Source: Seonamhaeicola sediminis (GTDB lineage Bacteria > Bacteroidota > Bacteroidia > Flavobacteriales > Flavobacteriaceae). From it: a stretch of DNA of 64,000 nucleotides. The stretch covers positions 314 to 64,313 of the forward strand of contig NZ_SMZJ02000004.1 of the NCBI RefSeq assembly GCF_004358095.2, written 5' to 3'. The notes under the pieces are model-generated. The model worked only from the letters and a program-made list of their open reading frames with translations, had not been told where the DNA came from and made no database searches. Both the position numbers and the translations under genes were made by a program. Positions 45,229 to 54,373 of this stretch are shown piece after piece (position 1 is the first letter of the stretch; every line of letters begins with the position of its first letter).

Positions 45229-46059
45229 TTAATCTTCTAAAAATTCTAAAATATTCTCTGTTACCGAAGTATTGTTTAAAGAGTGACCAAGCCCTTTAGT
45301 GGTTATGAGTTTACTATTGCGTAGACTTTTGTTAATTAGTTTAGCATCTGTGTATGGAATAATGGTGTCTTTAACATCATGAATTATAAGACCTTCGGTT
45401 TCAATATCTTTGGAGTATTTAGAAGTTGAAAAATCACTAGGTATTGCTCCAAACTTTTTAAGAATAATTTTATTAAGACTGTGTTCAATTTTTTTGTTAT
45501 AACCCAAAAGCTTGATGTAACTTTTTAAGATGCCTTTAAACTCAGAGGGCGCACCAAGCAATATCATTTTTTTTACAGATTCTAATTGATATTTCTGTTG
45601 AAAGAATACAGAAGCCATACCTCCTACAGAGTGTCCTATAATCACTTCTGGTTGGTGTTTTTTTGAGACTATATGAATAAACTCTGAGTATAAAAGGGCA
45701 TTGAATAATTTACCTCCAGACGCGCCGTGAGCTGGAGCATCTAAAGCTATAATATTAAATCCCTGGTTTATGAATCGTTCAATTTTGTTTTTCCAACGGG
45801 CAGAGTTACTTTCCCATCCATGAACCAAAAGTATGGTTGTTTTATTACCCTTCCAGCGGTAAGTGGCAATATCCAGCCCCTCAAAGGTTAGTATTTCTTT
45901 TTTTGCAGAGTTTAAAAAACGTTTTTGAGTCTCATTGAGTTTTCCTTTTCTAGGAATTGAGAATAAATGCAGTGCTTTATTTGCTGCATAATCTACAGAG
46001 ACATAACTTAATACATTTAAATAAGACCCAACAAGTTTAATAATGAATTTTTGCATCAA
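45229..46059 (-). CDS. Alpha/beta hydrolase
   Basis: The 276-residue serine hydrolase has the oxyanion strand TTILLVHGWESNSARW, the nucleophile elbow IIGHSVGGMAS with Ser144, a likely Asp in VKDTIIPYTDA, and His in KGLGHSLNN. No signal peptide is convincing, although residues 1-20 are hydrophobic. The start abuts the end of the cupin gene. Substrate unknown. Confidence 0.88.
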   Translation of the reverse strand: MMQKFIIKLVGSYLNVLSYVSVDYAANKALHLFSIPRKGKLNETQKRFLNSAKKEILTFEGLDIATYRWKGNKTTILLVHGWESNSARWKNKIERFINQGFNIIALDAPAHGASGGKLFNALLYSEFIHIVSKKHQPEVIIGHSVGGMASVFFQQKYQLESVKKMILLGAPSEFKGILKSYIKLLGYNKKIEHSLNKIILKKFGAIPSDFSTSKYSKDIETEGLIIHDVKDTIIPYTDAKLINKSLRNSKLITTKGLGHSLNNTSVTENILEFLED

Positions 46060-46425
46060 CTATTCAGCTTCTCTATTAACTAAATCCATTGAAAATGCTG
46101 GTGTACAAATAGCAATGTATTCACAGGGCTCTGTAAACGGATTTGAGTATTGAACTCTGGTGTTTTTATTTATTTTTATGGACTGGCCAGCCTCTAAAAC
46201 TACCGTTTCACCTTCTATAATAAATTGTTTTTTTCCTTTAATGATAAAAGTGAACTCATCAAACTCTGGAGTCTGAAAAGGTTCTTTCCAACCAGCAGGT
46301 GCTTTCATATGTGCAATACTCATTTTAGAATTACCATCAGTAGCTAATCCAAAATGTTCTTTTATGGACTTCCCATCTTTAGTTGGCACTATAAACGGAC
46401 TGTTTTGAATGGTGTAGTTTTTCAT
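46060..46425 (-). CDS. Cupin-domain protein
   Basis: The 121-residue single-domain cupin has a beta-barrel core with PEFDEFTFIIKGKKQFIIEG and VLEAGQSIKINKNTRVQYSNP. The metal-binding His positions of classic cupins are mostly replaced, so it may be a binding protein rather than an enzyme. It is packed between the hydrolase and the YitT gene with gaps of 0-1 base, so all three are expected on one transcript. Confidence 0.83.
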   Translation of the reverse strand: MKNYTIQNSPFIVPTKDGKSIKEHFGLATDGNSKMSIAHMKAPAGWKEPFQTPEFDEFTFIIKGKKQFIIEGETVVLEAGQSIKINKNTRVQYSNPFTEPCEYIAICTPAFSMDLVNREAE

Positions 46426-46426
46426 T

Positions 46427-47401
46427 TTAATCTTTAAAGGGTTTGCGCTTTATCATACCTCCTTTAATGTCTTTAACAATACCCATTATTAAGAAAGCTT
46501 TTCGGTCTATTTTATCAATTTCGGTTTTAATTCTAGGTAACTCCAAACGTGTAACAACGCTGTAGATTATTTCCTTTTCAGAACTTTCTCCTTGCTTTCC
46601 GTAACCGCCTTTACCACTATAAACTGTACAAGCTCTTCCCAATTTATTGGTGAGCATCCATTTAATATCATCGTGTTTTTCTGAAATAATTGTTAATCCT
46701 ACGTATTCTTCAACGCCATCAACAACAAAATCAACAGTTCTAGCGGCTGCCAAATAAGTTAAAATAGCATATAACGCTGTTTCTACAGAAAGCACGTAAG
46801 CTCCAAAAGAAAATATAATAATGTTTATTATTAGCAGGACATCACCTACGGTTAAAGATAGCTTTCTACTTAAAAAAATAGCTAGAACCTCTGTGCCATC
46901 AATTACACTACGCCCGCGCATAGACATACCTATACCTAAACCTAGAAAGAAACCACCAAAAATAGCTATAAGGAGTTTGTCTTCGGTTATTTTAGGATAA
47001 TCAACAAAATGGACTACAATTGCTAAAAGTGCTATGGCTACAATACTACGAATAGCAAATTTTAGACTAACTGTTTTAGAGGCTAATATAATAAATGGAA
47101 TATTGACTAAAATTAAAAGGAAACCAAGTTCAATAGATGTGACATTTTCTAGTAATAATGAAATACCTGTTGCACCACCATCAATAAATTGATTAGGTAG
47201 TAAAAAGCCCTTTAAGCCAAAGCCTGCAGAAAAAATACCAATGATTATACAAATATATTCCCCAATGGTGTGGGTTAATTCTACTTGAAGTTGTCTAACA
47301 AGTGGGACTATTTTTTTCTTGGTAACCGTTTTTTTAGGTTGGCTCTTTTCTAGTCTTTTTTTAGCTAAATCAAATATTATTTTAGTTAAAAATGGATTCA
47401 T
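46427..47401 (-). CDS. YitT family membrane protein (DUF161/DUF2179)
   Basis: The 324-residue protein has five or six hydrophobic helices from about residue 45 (EYICIIIGIFSAGFGLKGFL, with LLPNQFIDGGATGISLLLE between helices) and a C-terminal cytosolic DUF2179 domain (VYSGKGGYGKQGESSEKEII). The N-terminal 35 residues are Lys-rich. The family is widespread and its transport role is unproven. Confidence 0.9.
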   Translation of the reverse strand: MNPFLTKIIFDLAKKRLEKSQPKKTVTKKKIVPLVRQLQVELTHTIGEYICIIIGIFSAGFGLKGFLLPNQFIDGGATGISLLLENVTSIELGFLLILVNIPFIILASKTVSLKFAIRSIVAIALLAIVVHFVDYPKITEDKLLIAIFGGFFLGLGIGMSMRGRSVIDGTEVLAIFLSRKLSLTVGDVLLIINIIIFSFGAYVLSVETALYAILTYLAAARTVDFVVDGVEEYVGLTIISEKHDDIKWMLTNKLGRACTVYSGKGGYGKQGESSEKEIIYSVVTRLELPRIKTEIDKIDRKAFLIMGIVKDIKGGMIKRKPFKD

Positions 47402-47411
47402 TCATTAATTA

Positions 47412-47969
47412 TTAGTTATTCCAAATTAGGAAAAAATATTTGATTTTGGCATCATCAGGAATATGGGTTGCCTCAAATTTCAGGTTAAGATCAAACCTTA
47501 AATTGGCAGGTAATTCTTTTTTATCTATCACAAAACTAGCATTTAATTCTTTAACAGAAAGCACTACAGAGTTTATGCCATTATCAATCTTAGAAATACG
47601 ATAGGCACTATTAATATCTTTGAATGTACTTAAAACAGAAATACCTTTAGGCGTTTTGTATAGTGGGTCTAGAATTTGGATGCTTTCAATAACTGAGGTA
47701 GAATCTGAAACTGTTTTTGGGGTTAGTATTAAGCGCTTTTCTCCACTTTTACTTAATATTATAATGTTATTAGTATTGCCTGCAAATTCTTTACCAACTT
47801 CAAATTTTGAAATAGAGTCGTTAATAAAAATAGCTTTTAAGTCTTTAACTTGAGTAGAATCTGTTAACAACCCAATATGTTGTTTAGAAATCTCAAGAGG
47901 GTCTTGTTCATTTTTACAGCTTGTAAATATTAAGCAAAGTATAATGAGGCTTAAAAAAGTTTTATTCAT
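47412..47969 (-). CDS. Lipoprotein, function unknown
   Basis: The 185-residue product has a lipoprotein signal (LIILCLIFTSC, Cys18). The rest is mainly beta strands (KRLILTPKTV, SIQILDPLYKTPKGISVLS, ANLRFDLNLKFEATHIP). I do not recognise a named domain. It is 10 bp upstream of the YitT gene on the same strand and may be the first or second gene of that transcript. Confidence 0.78.
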   Translation of the reverse strand: MNKTFLSLIILCLIFTSCKNEQDPLEISKQHIGLLTDSTQVKDLKAIFINDSISKFEVGKEFAGNTNNIIILSKSGEKRLILTPKTVSDSTSVIESIQILDPLYKTPKGISVLSTFKDINSAYRISKIDNGINSVVLSVKELNASFVIDKKELPANLRFDLNLKFEATHIPDDAKIKYFFLIWNN

Positions 47970-48015
47970 TATTGAAATTAGTTTTTTGTAACTTGATTAG
48001 TTTGAATTTGAGGTC

Positions 48016-49563
48016 TTATTTTTTTATAACCTTGTTTAGTATACCAAACACACTTCTAATAAATGTAGCACTAGTTAAAACTTTAACAACAGGATTCATT
48101 CTGGTGCTTCTTCGGTTTGTTGAAGCACTTCTGCTTTTTTGTTTAGCTTCTTCTTTTTTTAGGGCTTCTTGCTCTTTTTTGGCTTTTTCTTTTGATTCTT
48201 TGGCTTCAGCCTTTTCTATTTTTTCATTTAATAACTCGTAAGCACTCTCCCTGTCAACTTCCTTATTGTATTTTTTTGAAAGTTTAGATCCTGATAGTAA
48301 GTTGCTTAGTTCAGTGTCTGTTAAAACATCCATTCTACTCATAGGAGCGCGCATCATAGTTGCTGCCAATGGCGTTGGGCGCCCCTTTTCGTTTAATGCA
48401 GAAATTAAGGCTTCACCAATACCTAAAGAGGTTAACACTTCTGTAGTGTCATAATATTCAGAATCAGGATAATTTTCGGCCGTTAGCTTTATAGCTTTTC
48501 GGTCTTTAGCGGTAAAAGCTCTTAAAGCATGTTGTATTTTTAAACCTAACTGACCTAAAACTTCCTCTGGAACATCGGTTGGATTTTGAGTAACAAAATA
48601 CAAACCAACCCCTTTACTCCTAATAAGTTTTACAATACTTTCTATCTGATTTAATAAGGGTTTTGAAGCTTCGTTAAAAATTAAATGTGCTTCATCTATA
48701 AACATGATTAGCTCAGGGCGGTCACTATCTCCTTGCTCTGGAAACGTAGCGTATATTTCAGCTAGTAAACTCAGCATAAAAGTTGAAAATAACTTAGGTC
48801 TATCCTGAATATCGGTTAGTCTTATAATATTAATATAACCTCTTCCGTTTTCATCAATTCTTAATAAATCATCAACTTCAAACGAGGTTTCACCAAAAAA
48901 TAAATCGGCTCCCTGTTGCTCTAATTCTATAATTTTTCTAAGAATAGCACCTGTTGAAGCGGTAGAAATTCTACCATAAGATTCGGTGAACTCTTCTTTG
49001 CCTTCGTTGGTAGCATAATGCAATACCTTTTTTAGATCTTTTAAATCTAGTATAGGTAGTTTGTTATCATCACAATACTGGAAAAGTACTGCCATAACAC
49101 CTGATTGGGCCTGCGTTAAATCTAAAATTCTTGATAATAAGGTAGGCCCAAATTCACTAACGGTAGCTCTTAAGCGCACACCATCTTGTTCTGAAAGCGT
49201 TAATATTTCTACTGGAAAGGATTTAGCTTCAAAAGGTAATCCTATTTTTTCATGCCGCTCATCAATTTTAGGGTGTCCCGGGCTTGGTTGTGCTAATCCA
49301 CTCAAATCCCCTTTAATATCCATCAACAAAACTGGAATGCCTTTATCACTTAAATTTTCGGCTAAAACTTGTAATGATTTTGTTTTTCCAGTACCTGTAG
49401 CGCCAGCAATTAAGCCATGACGATTCATGGTTTTTAAAGGTATTTTTACGTGGGCACCAGTCACTGTTTCACCATTTAACATAGCGGCACCAACAGGTAT
49501 AAAATCACCTTTAGTTGTGTTGCCATCAATTATGTACTTGAAAAAATCTTCTGTTTTTGCCAT
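48016..49563 (-). CDS. HerA/FtsK-like ATPase, DUF853 family
   Basis: The 515-residue ATPase has Walker A GATGTGKTKSLQ (residues 54-61), LLMDIKGDLSGLAQPSPGHP, Walker B ELIMFIDEAHLIFNE and an Arg-finger-like tail (GVGLYFVTQNPTDVPEEVLG). DUF853 proteins resemble HerA helicases and were proposed to act in DNA handling, but none has a settled role. The C-terminus is a charged coiled coil (about 430-475) followed by a basic segment. It is divergent from queE across 102 bp. Confidence 0.87.
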   Translation of the reverse strand: MAKTEDFFKYIIDGNTTKGDFIPVGAAMLNGETVTGAHVKIPLKTMNRHGLIAGATGTGKTKSLQVLAENLSDKGIPVLLMDIKGDLSGLAQPSPGHPKIDERHEKIGLPFEAKSFPVEILTLSEQDGVRLRATVSEFGPTLLSRILDLTQAQSGVMAVLFQYCDDNKLPILDLKDLKKVLHYATNEGKEEFTESYGRISTASTGAILRKIIELEQQGADLFFGETSFEVDDLLRIDENGRGYINIIRLTDIQDRPKLFSTFMLSLLAEIYATFPEQGDSDRPELIMFIDEAHLIFNEASKPLLNQIESIVKLIRSKGVGLYFVTQNPTDVPEEVLGQLGLKIQHALRAFTAKDRKAIKLTAENYPDSEYYDTTEVLTSLGIGEALISALNEKGRPTPLAATMMRAPMSRMDVLTDTELSNLLSGSKLSKKYNKEVDRESAYELLNEKIEKAEAKESKEKAKKEQEALKKEEAKQKSRSASTNRRSTRMNPVVKVLTSATFIRSVFGILNKVIKK

Positions 49564-49625
49564 TCTTTAAATTTTCATAAAAATAACTAATCTGTATTAA
49601 TTGAAACAAACTACATGGTCAAAAC

Positions 49626-49658
49626 TTTGAACAATTAAGTAACAAAGAGTTATCTTTG
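49626..49658 (+). promoter_or_regulatory. Promoter of queE, apparently leaderless
   Basis: TTTG (49626-49629), 21 bases, TATCTTTG (49651-49658), then ATG at 49666. Only about 4 leader bases remain, so there is no room for a preQ1 riboswitch or a Shine-Dalgarno sequence. Confidence 0.75.
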
Positions 49659-49665
49659 CTGCCTT

Positions 49666-50295
49666 ATGATAAAGGAGATTCAAGAATTGGTTGATAAAGG
49701 TGAGATGTTACCCTTAATGGAAGAATTTTATACCATTCAAGGAGAAGGATATCACAAAGGTACTGCAGCGTATTTTATTCGCATTGGAGGTTGTGATGTA
49801 GGTTGTCATTGGTGTGATGTAAAAGAAAGCTGGAATGCCAATTTACACCCTCCAACAGCTACTTCTAAAATTGTTGAGAATGCTAAAAGATACAGTGATA
49901 CCATTGTTGTTACTGGAGGAGAACCCTTAACTTGGGATATGACCATTTTAACTACCAAACTAAAAGCGCTTGGATTGAAAACTCACATTGAAACCTCTGG
50001 GGCCTATAAGCTAACAGGGGAGTGGGATTGGATTTGTTTATCTCCAAAAAAAATGAAATTACCAACTGATGAAGTTTATGAAAAAGCTCATGAATTAAAA
50101 GTAATCGTTTACAATAAAGACGATTTAAGATTTGCAGAAGAGCAAGCATCTAGGGTAAATGAAAACTGTATTTTGTATTTGCAACCTGAGTGGAGTAAGC
50201 GTGATAAAGTAATTCCATTGATTGTGGATTATGTGATGCAATATCCTAAATGGAAAGTGTCACTTCAAACACATAAATATTTGAATATACCTTAG
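49666..50295 (+). CDS. queE: 7-carboxy-7-deazaguanine synthase
   Basis: The 209-residue radical SAM enzyme turns 6-carboxytetrahydropterin into 7-carboxy-7-deazaguanine on the way to queuosine. The N-terminus has FYTIQGEGYHKGTAAYFIRI, then GGCDVGCHWCDVKESW with the cluster Cys at 43, 47 and 50 (CxxxCxxC). VVTGGEPLTWD and HIETSGAYKL follow. It is monocistronic, ending at a terminator shared with the convergent DUF2911 gene. Confidence 0.95.
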   Translation: MIKEIQELVDKGEMLPLMEEFYTIQGEGYHKGTAAYFIRIGGCDVGCHWCDVKESWNANLHPPTATSKIVENAKRYSDTIVVTGGEPLTWDMTILTTKLKALGLKTHIETSGAYKLTGEWDWICLSPKKMKLPTDEVYEKAHELKVIVYNKDDLRFAEEQASRVNENCILYLQPEWSKRDKVIPLIVDYVMQYPKWKVSLQTHKYLNIP

Positions 50296-50301
50296 GCACA
50301 A

Positions 50302-50330
50302 AAAAAGCCTTGACTTTTCAAAGCTTTTTG
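50302..50330 (+). terminator. Terminator between queE and the DUF2911 gene
   Basis: AAAAGC-C-TTGA pairs with TCAA-A-GCTTTT with a single mismatch. A-runs on one side and T-runs on the other suggest bidirectional use. Confidence 0.65.
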
Positions 50331-50350
50331 TGATGTATGTCAGTCAGAAG

Positions 50351-50896
50351 TTATTTTGTAAAAGGTACAGTTACTCTAATGGTTCCCCAACCCAAATGCA
50401 TGTTAATTGCATTGTTTCCTTCGTCAAAAACTATTGAAAAAGCTTCAAGAGACTCTTTACTTGAGGAAACTGGAACAGAAAGTCTTGCAACATCGTTAGC
50501 TTCGTTATAAGTATAAGCCCCCCAAGCATTAATATCTTTACTAATAATGGCTATCCATTCTTTATCTCCGGGAATAACATAAAAAGTATAAGTGCCAGCT
50601 TCAATTAGAGTGTTTCCCAAGTTCATATCTTCATATAGAGTTAATTCTGGAGCTTCATTTGCACCTGTTCTCCAAACTTTACCGTTAGGAGCAAGTGTAC
50701 TTAAATCTCTACCTTTTAGTTGAGGTCTACTGTAGATAATTTTAATTGCTTTATTGGCTTCTTTATAACTTGTTGGATACGCAGCTGCATCCATGGGGCT
50801 TTTATCTAAGCCTTTGAATTTTTGAGCGCTTAGGTTAGATGAAATTAACATAATAATAGCCAAAGCAAGTAAGGGAAGAATTGATGATTTTTTCAT
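50351..50896 (-). CDS. DUF2911 family exported protein
   Basis: The 181-residue protein has a cleavable signal (residues 1-24, ending NLSAQ) and the DUF2911 core: KIIYSRPQLKGRDLSTLAP, VWRTGANEAPELTLYED, AGTYTFYVIPGDKEW and IISKDINAWGAYTYN. It is a paralogue of the gene at 29330-29887, with different membrane targeting. Function unknown. Confidence 0.9.
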   Translation of the reverse strand: MKKSSILPLLALAIIMLISSNLSAQKFKGLDKSPMDAAAYPTSYKEANKAIKIIYSRPQLKGRDLSTLAPNGKVWRTGANEAPELTLYEDMNLGNTLIEAGTYTFYVIPGDKEWIAIISKDINAWGAYTYNEANDVARLSVPVSSSKESLEAFSIVFDEGNNAINMHLGWGTIRVTVPFTK

Positions 50897-50979
50897 AATT
50901 ATAGTTTTTATTTTGAATTGAGTATTGTGGTCATTAAGTTAATATAAAACTGACTATAGGGTATGTTAAATTTTATATA

Positions 50980-51010
50980 AAAAAAGCTTCAGTTTTCCTG
51001 AAGCATTTTT
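50980..51010 (-). terminator. Terminator of the gat operon
   Basis: GCTTCAG (50986-50992) pairs with CTGAAGC (50998-51004), with an A-run at 50980-50985 that gives a U-tract on the minus strand. Confidence 0.88.
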
Positions 51011-51031
51011 AACTTAAACTTTTAGATGTCG

Positions 51032-54000
51032 TTATTTCTTTATCACTCTAACATTCATTTCTTCTATCTTTTTGTCTGATAGTGGAGATGGTGCTCCAAA
51101 CAATAAATCTTCACTGGTTCCTGTTTTCGGGAATGCCATAACTTCTCTAATGGAGGCTTTCTTTTCAAGAATCATCATTAAACGGTCTACACCCCAAGCA
51201 ATACCTCCATGTGGTGGTGCTCCATAATGGAAAGCTTTGTACATAGTTCCTACACTCTTCATCATATCTTCTTTGTTGTATCCCATATTTTTGTAAGTGG
51301 CTTCCAGAATTTCAGGCTTGTGCGCACGCACAGAGCCGCCTCCAATTTCGTAACCATTCAATATTAAGTCATATTGTTGTGCAATAATAGCACCAATATC
51401 ACCCTCTTTACCATTTAGGTGTTTTTCAATGTCATAGGTAGCTGGCATTGAGAATGGGTTGTGAGTGAATGTCCAATTACCTTCATCGGTTTTTTCAAAC
51501 ATAGGAAAATCAATAACCCAGGCAGGTCTTAATTCTTTAGGGTTTATCAACCTTAGCATCTTGCCCATTTCTTGCCTTACAGCATCCAAGGCTTTATTAG
51601 CGGTAGTATAATCAGCAGCAGAAAAGAACACAATGTCACCAACTTGGGCATGGGTTGCTTTAATAATGTTAACAGCTATGTCTTCTCCCAAGAATTTAAT
51701 GATGGGCGATTGTAAATCATTTTCGTTAACAATAATGTAAGCTAATCCACCCAAGCCATGCTCTTGAGCAATAGCGGTTAACTTTTCTATTTGTCCTTTA
51801 GACATACGTTGCTTGCCTTGTTCTTTTGCAGAAACTTTAATACATTTTACGATACCTCCTTCGTTAATAGGTTTGCTGAATACTTGAAATGTAGTATCTT
51901 TTACAATCTTAGTGATGTCTTGCATTTCTAAACCAAAACGAAGGTCTGGTCTGTCACAGCCGTATTTATCCATGGCCTCTTTATAGGTTAAAACCTCAAA
52001 AGGTTTTAAAATCCATTTTTTATCATATACTTTTTCAACTATTTCATTGAACATGTTTGTGTTCAAGTCCATAATTTGTTGCATACTAACATAAGCCATT
52101 TCAATATCTAACTGGGTAAATTCTGGTTGGCGATCACCTCTAGAGTCCTCGTCTCTAAAACAACGGGCTATCTGAAAATATTTTTCATAGCCACTTACCA
52201 TCAGCATCTGTTTAAACTGTTGGGGTGCCTGTGGCAAGGTGTAAAATGAACCAGCCTCTTTTCTTGTAGGAACAATAAATTCACGAGCACCTTCATCGGT
52301 TCCTGCACTCAAAATAGGTGTTTCTATTTCAAGGAAATTTTGTTGGTCTAATATGTCGCGCATTAGTTTAATAACCTTATGTCTATTTCTAATTACGCGA
52401 TGTACATCGGCATTTCTATGGTCTAAAAACTTATATTGAAAACGGGTTGTTTCGTTAGTTTTAGTGGCACGTTTTATTTCAAAAGGCAAAGTTCTGGAAA
52501 GGTTCAGAATTTCTAATTCCGAGGTTTCCATCTCAATGGTTCCTGTTCTTAAACTTGGGTTGAAATCATCTTCATGACGTCTCACAATATCACCAGTTAC
52601 CATGATGACAGATTCAGGTTTCAATTTTACCAATTCATCCAAGTTAGGGAATGATTCTCTACTTAGGCGTACTTGGAAAATCTCATTACTAGAATCTCGT
52701 AAATCAATAAATATCAATTCACCATGATCACGCACACTGGAAACCCAACCTGCTAAGGTCACCTTTTCAGAAATAGAGGCTTCAGAGAGGTCTGTAGCTA
52801 CGTGTGTTCTATATTCATCTTTTATAACCATGGGTATTTCTGGCAATACCTCTTCTTGTTGTTTAGCTATTGGTTGTTCGTTATTGGTTGTTGCTACTTT
52901 TTTATTGCGGTTTTCGGTCTCTGGTTTGCTGTCATTTTTAGCTGATAAAGCATTTAAAATACCTTCGCGAATCACTTTTCCAGAAGCTCCTTTGCCTATT
53001 ATGCCAATAACTTTTCCAACTAAAATACCAGCTTTACCTTGGTTTCCAGTTTTAATATCGTTAGCAATAGCCTCATTGTCATTAATGACTTTGGCAATGG
53101 CATTGTCTATTTTTTCTTTTGAAATGGTATTATTTTCAAAGTACTTGTTGTAGTCAAAAGTTCTATCTTTTAGATAAGAAGTAATAGCATTTTGAACTAA
53201 AACTGAGGTTATTTTTTCCTCTTTAAATAATTTGAAAATTTCAATAAGATGTTCTATTCTATATATATCAGTGTAGTCATCAGCGCCAATATTGTTTACA
53301 AGTGTTTTAGCAACAAACGAGGGGTCGTTAAGCTCTTTATTTATTGTCATAAACGTTTTAGAACGCAGCGCATCGGCAGTAAAAAATTTAGCATCTTGAG
53401 GTAACACACCACCTCTTATTAAAATACGCTCTACCGCATAAGGTAATGAGCTAATATCAACATCAATAGATTCTACAACGTTTTTGATGTTTACAAACGG
53501 TAAATCAGGTTCAGAGATGAAACGGTAATCGGCTTCAAACTCCTTTTTTCGCATGGTTTTGGTTTGCTTTAAGTCAGCATCAAAAAGCACTGTGGTTTGA
53601 TCTGGTCTAAACTCTTTATGCTCTATATAGTAGTTTAGTTGTTTTTCAACTTCTTCCTTTAGGGCTTCGGTCATAAACTTAAACGAGTTAAGGTTTTTAA
53701 TCTCAGTTCTTGGGTTTAAGTTATAGCTACGTTTTTTTCGAAGCGACACCGATACATCCGATTTAAACTCACCTTTTTCAAGGTTGGCTTCTGATATTTT
53801 TAAGTTCTGTACAATGCGTTGTAAGTATTGGGCATAGGTTGAAGCATCTTCGATATGATGGATACAAGGCTCTGTAACAATTTCAATAAGTGGCACACCT
53901 GCTTTATTGAAATCTACCAACGAAACTGTTTTTTCGTGCATTAATTTAGCAGCATCTTCTTCAATATGAACCTGAGTTAAATTTACAGTAAACTCAGAGC

Positions 54001-54373
54001 CATCATTTCTAAAGCAAGAAACTTGCCCATCTGGAATAATTGGATTATGAAACTGTGTTATCTGTATATTTTTTGGGTTGTCTGGGTACTCATAATGTTT
54101 TCTGTCCCATGAAATCACGTCATTACTAAAGGTTGATTTCACCGCTTTTCCAAAATAAATGGCTTTGGTGATAGCTTCTTTATTAACAGCAGGTAAAACC
54201 CCCATTTGCCCGGTACAAACAGAGCAAATGTTCTCATTTGGGGTTTCAATCTCTTGGTTAGGACAAGAACAGAATAACTTAGTTTTTGTGTTCAATCGGA
54301 TATGAGTTTCCAACCCAATAACCAATTCTAATTCGTAGGCTTTAAGCGTTTCGTTTAATTGCTCTAAATCCAT
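51032..54373 (-). CDS. gatB-aspS: Fused GatB amidotransferase subunit - aspartyl-tRNA synthetase
   Basis: One uninterrupted 1113-residue frame joins two whole enzymes. Residues 1-477 are GatB: LVIGLETHIRL, zinc Cys 35, 37, 50 and 53 (CSC and CSVC), HIEEDAAKLMHE, DFNKAGVPLIEIVTEP, and the YqeY-like tail ending GKASGKVIREGILNAL-like (KGASGKVIREGILNALSA). A Lys/Gln/Glu/Asn-rich linker covers 478-519. Residues 520-1113 are a bacterial AspRS with an OB anticodon domain (VTLAGWVSSVRDHGELIFI), motif 2 FRDEDSRGDRQPEF (739-752) and motif 3 GGIAWGVDRL (1056-1065). His550 matches the position where His marks non-discriminating AspRS of Pseudomonas. The gene overlaps gatA by TAATG. The predicted job is making Asn-tRNA-Asn via Asp-tRNA-Asn; separate expression of the halves is unlikely. 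Confidence 0.96.
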   Translation of the reverse strand: MDLEQLNETLKAYELELVIGLETHIRLNTKTKLFCSCPNQEIETPNENICSVCTGQMGVLPAVNKEAITKAIYFGKAVKSTFSNDVISWDRKHYEYPDNPKNIQITQFHNPIIPDGQVSCFRNDGSEFTVNLTQVHIEEDAAKLMHEKTVSLVDFNKAGVPLIEIVTEPCIHHIEDASTYAQYLQRIVQNLKISEANLEKGEFKSDVSVSLRKKRSYNLNPRTEIKNLNSFKFMTEALKEEVEKQLNYYIEHKEFRPDQTTVLFDADLKQTKTMRKKEFEADYRFISEPDLPFVNIKNVVESIDVDISSLPYAVERILIRGGVLPQDAKFFTADALRSKTFMTINKELNDPSFVAKTLVNNIGADDYTDIYRIEHLIEIFKLFKEEKITSVLVQNAITSYLKDRTFDYNKYFENNTISKEKIDNAIAKVINDNEAIANDIKTGNQGKAGILVGKVIGIIGKGASGKVIREGILNALSAKNDSKPETENRNKKVATTNNEQPIAKQQEEVLPEIPMVIKDEYRTHVATDLSEASISEKVTLAGWVSSVRDHGELIFIDLRDSSNEIFQVRLSRESFPNLDELVKLKPESVIMVTGDIVRRHEDDFNPSLRTGTIEMETSELEILNLSRTLPFEIKRATKTNETTRFQYKFLDHRNADVHRVIRNRHKVIKLMRDILDQQNFLEIETPILSAGTDEGAREFIVPTRKEAGSFYTLPQAPQQFKQMLMVSGYEKYFQIARCFRDEDSRGDRQPEFTQLDIEMAYVSMQQIMDLNTNMFNEIVEKVYDKKWILKPFEVLTYKEAMDKYGCDRPDLRFGLEMQDITKIVKDTTFQVFSKPINEGGIVKCIKVSAKEQGKQRMSKGQIEKLTAIAQEHGLGGLAYIIVNENDLQSPIIKFLGEDIAVNIIKATHAQVGDIVFFSAADYTTANKALDAVRQEMGKMLRLINPKELRPAWVIDFPMFEKTDEGNWTFTHNPFSMPATYDIEKHLNGKEGDIGAIIAQQYDLILNGYEIGGGSVRAHKPEILEATYKNMGYNKEDMMKSVGTMYKAFHYGAPPHGGIAWGVDRLMMILEKKASIREVMAFPKTGTSEDLLFGAPSPLSDKKIEEMNVRVIKK

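Noticed and set aside
49626-49665. preQ1 riboswitch before queE
   Set aside because: Only a few bases separate the predicted transcript start from the ATG.
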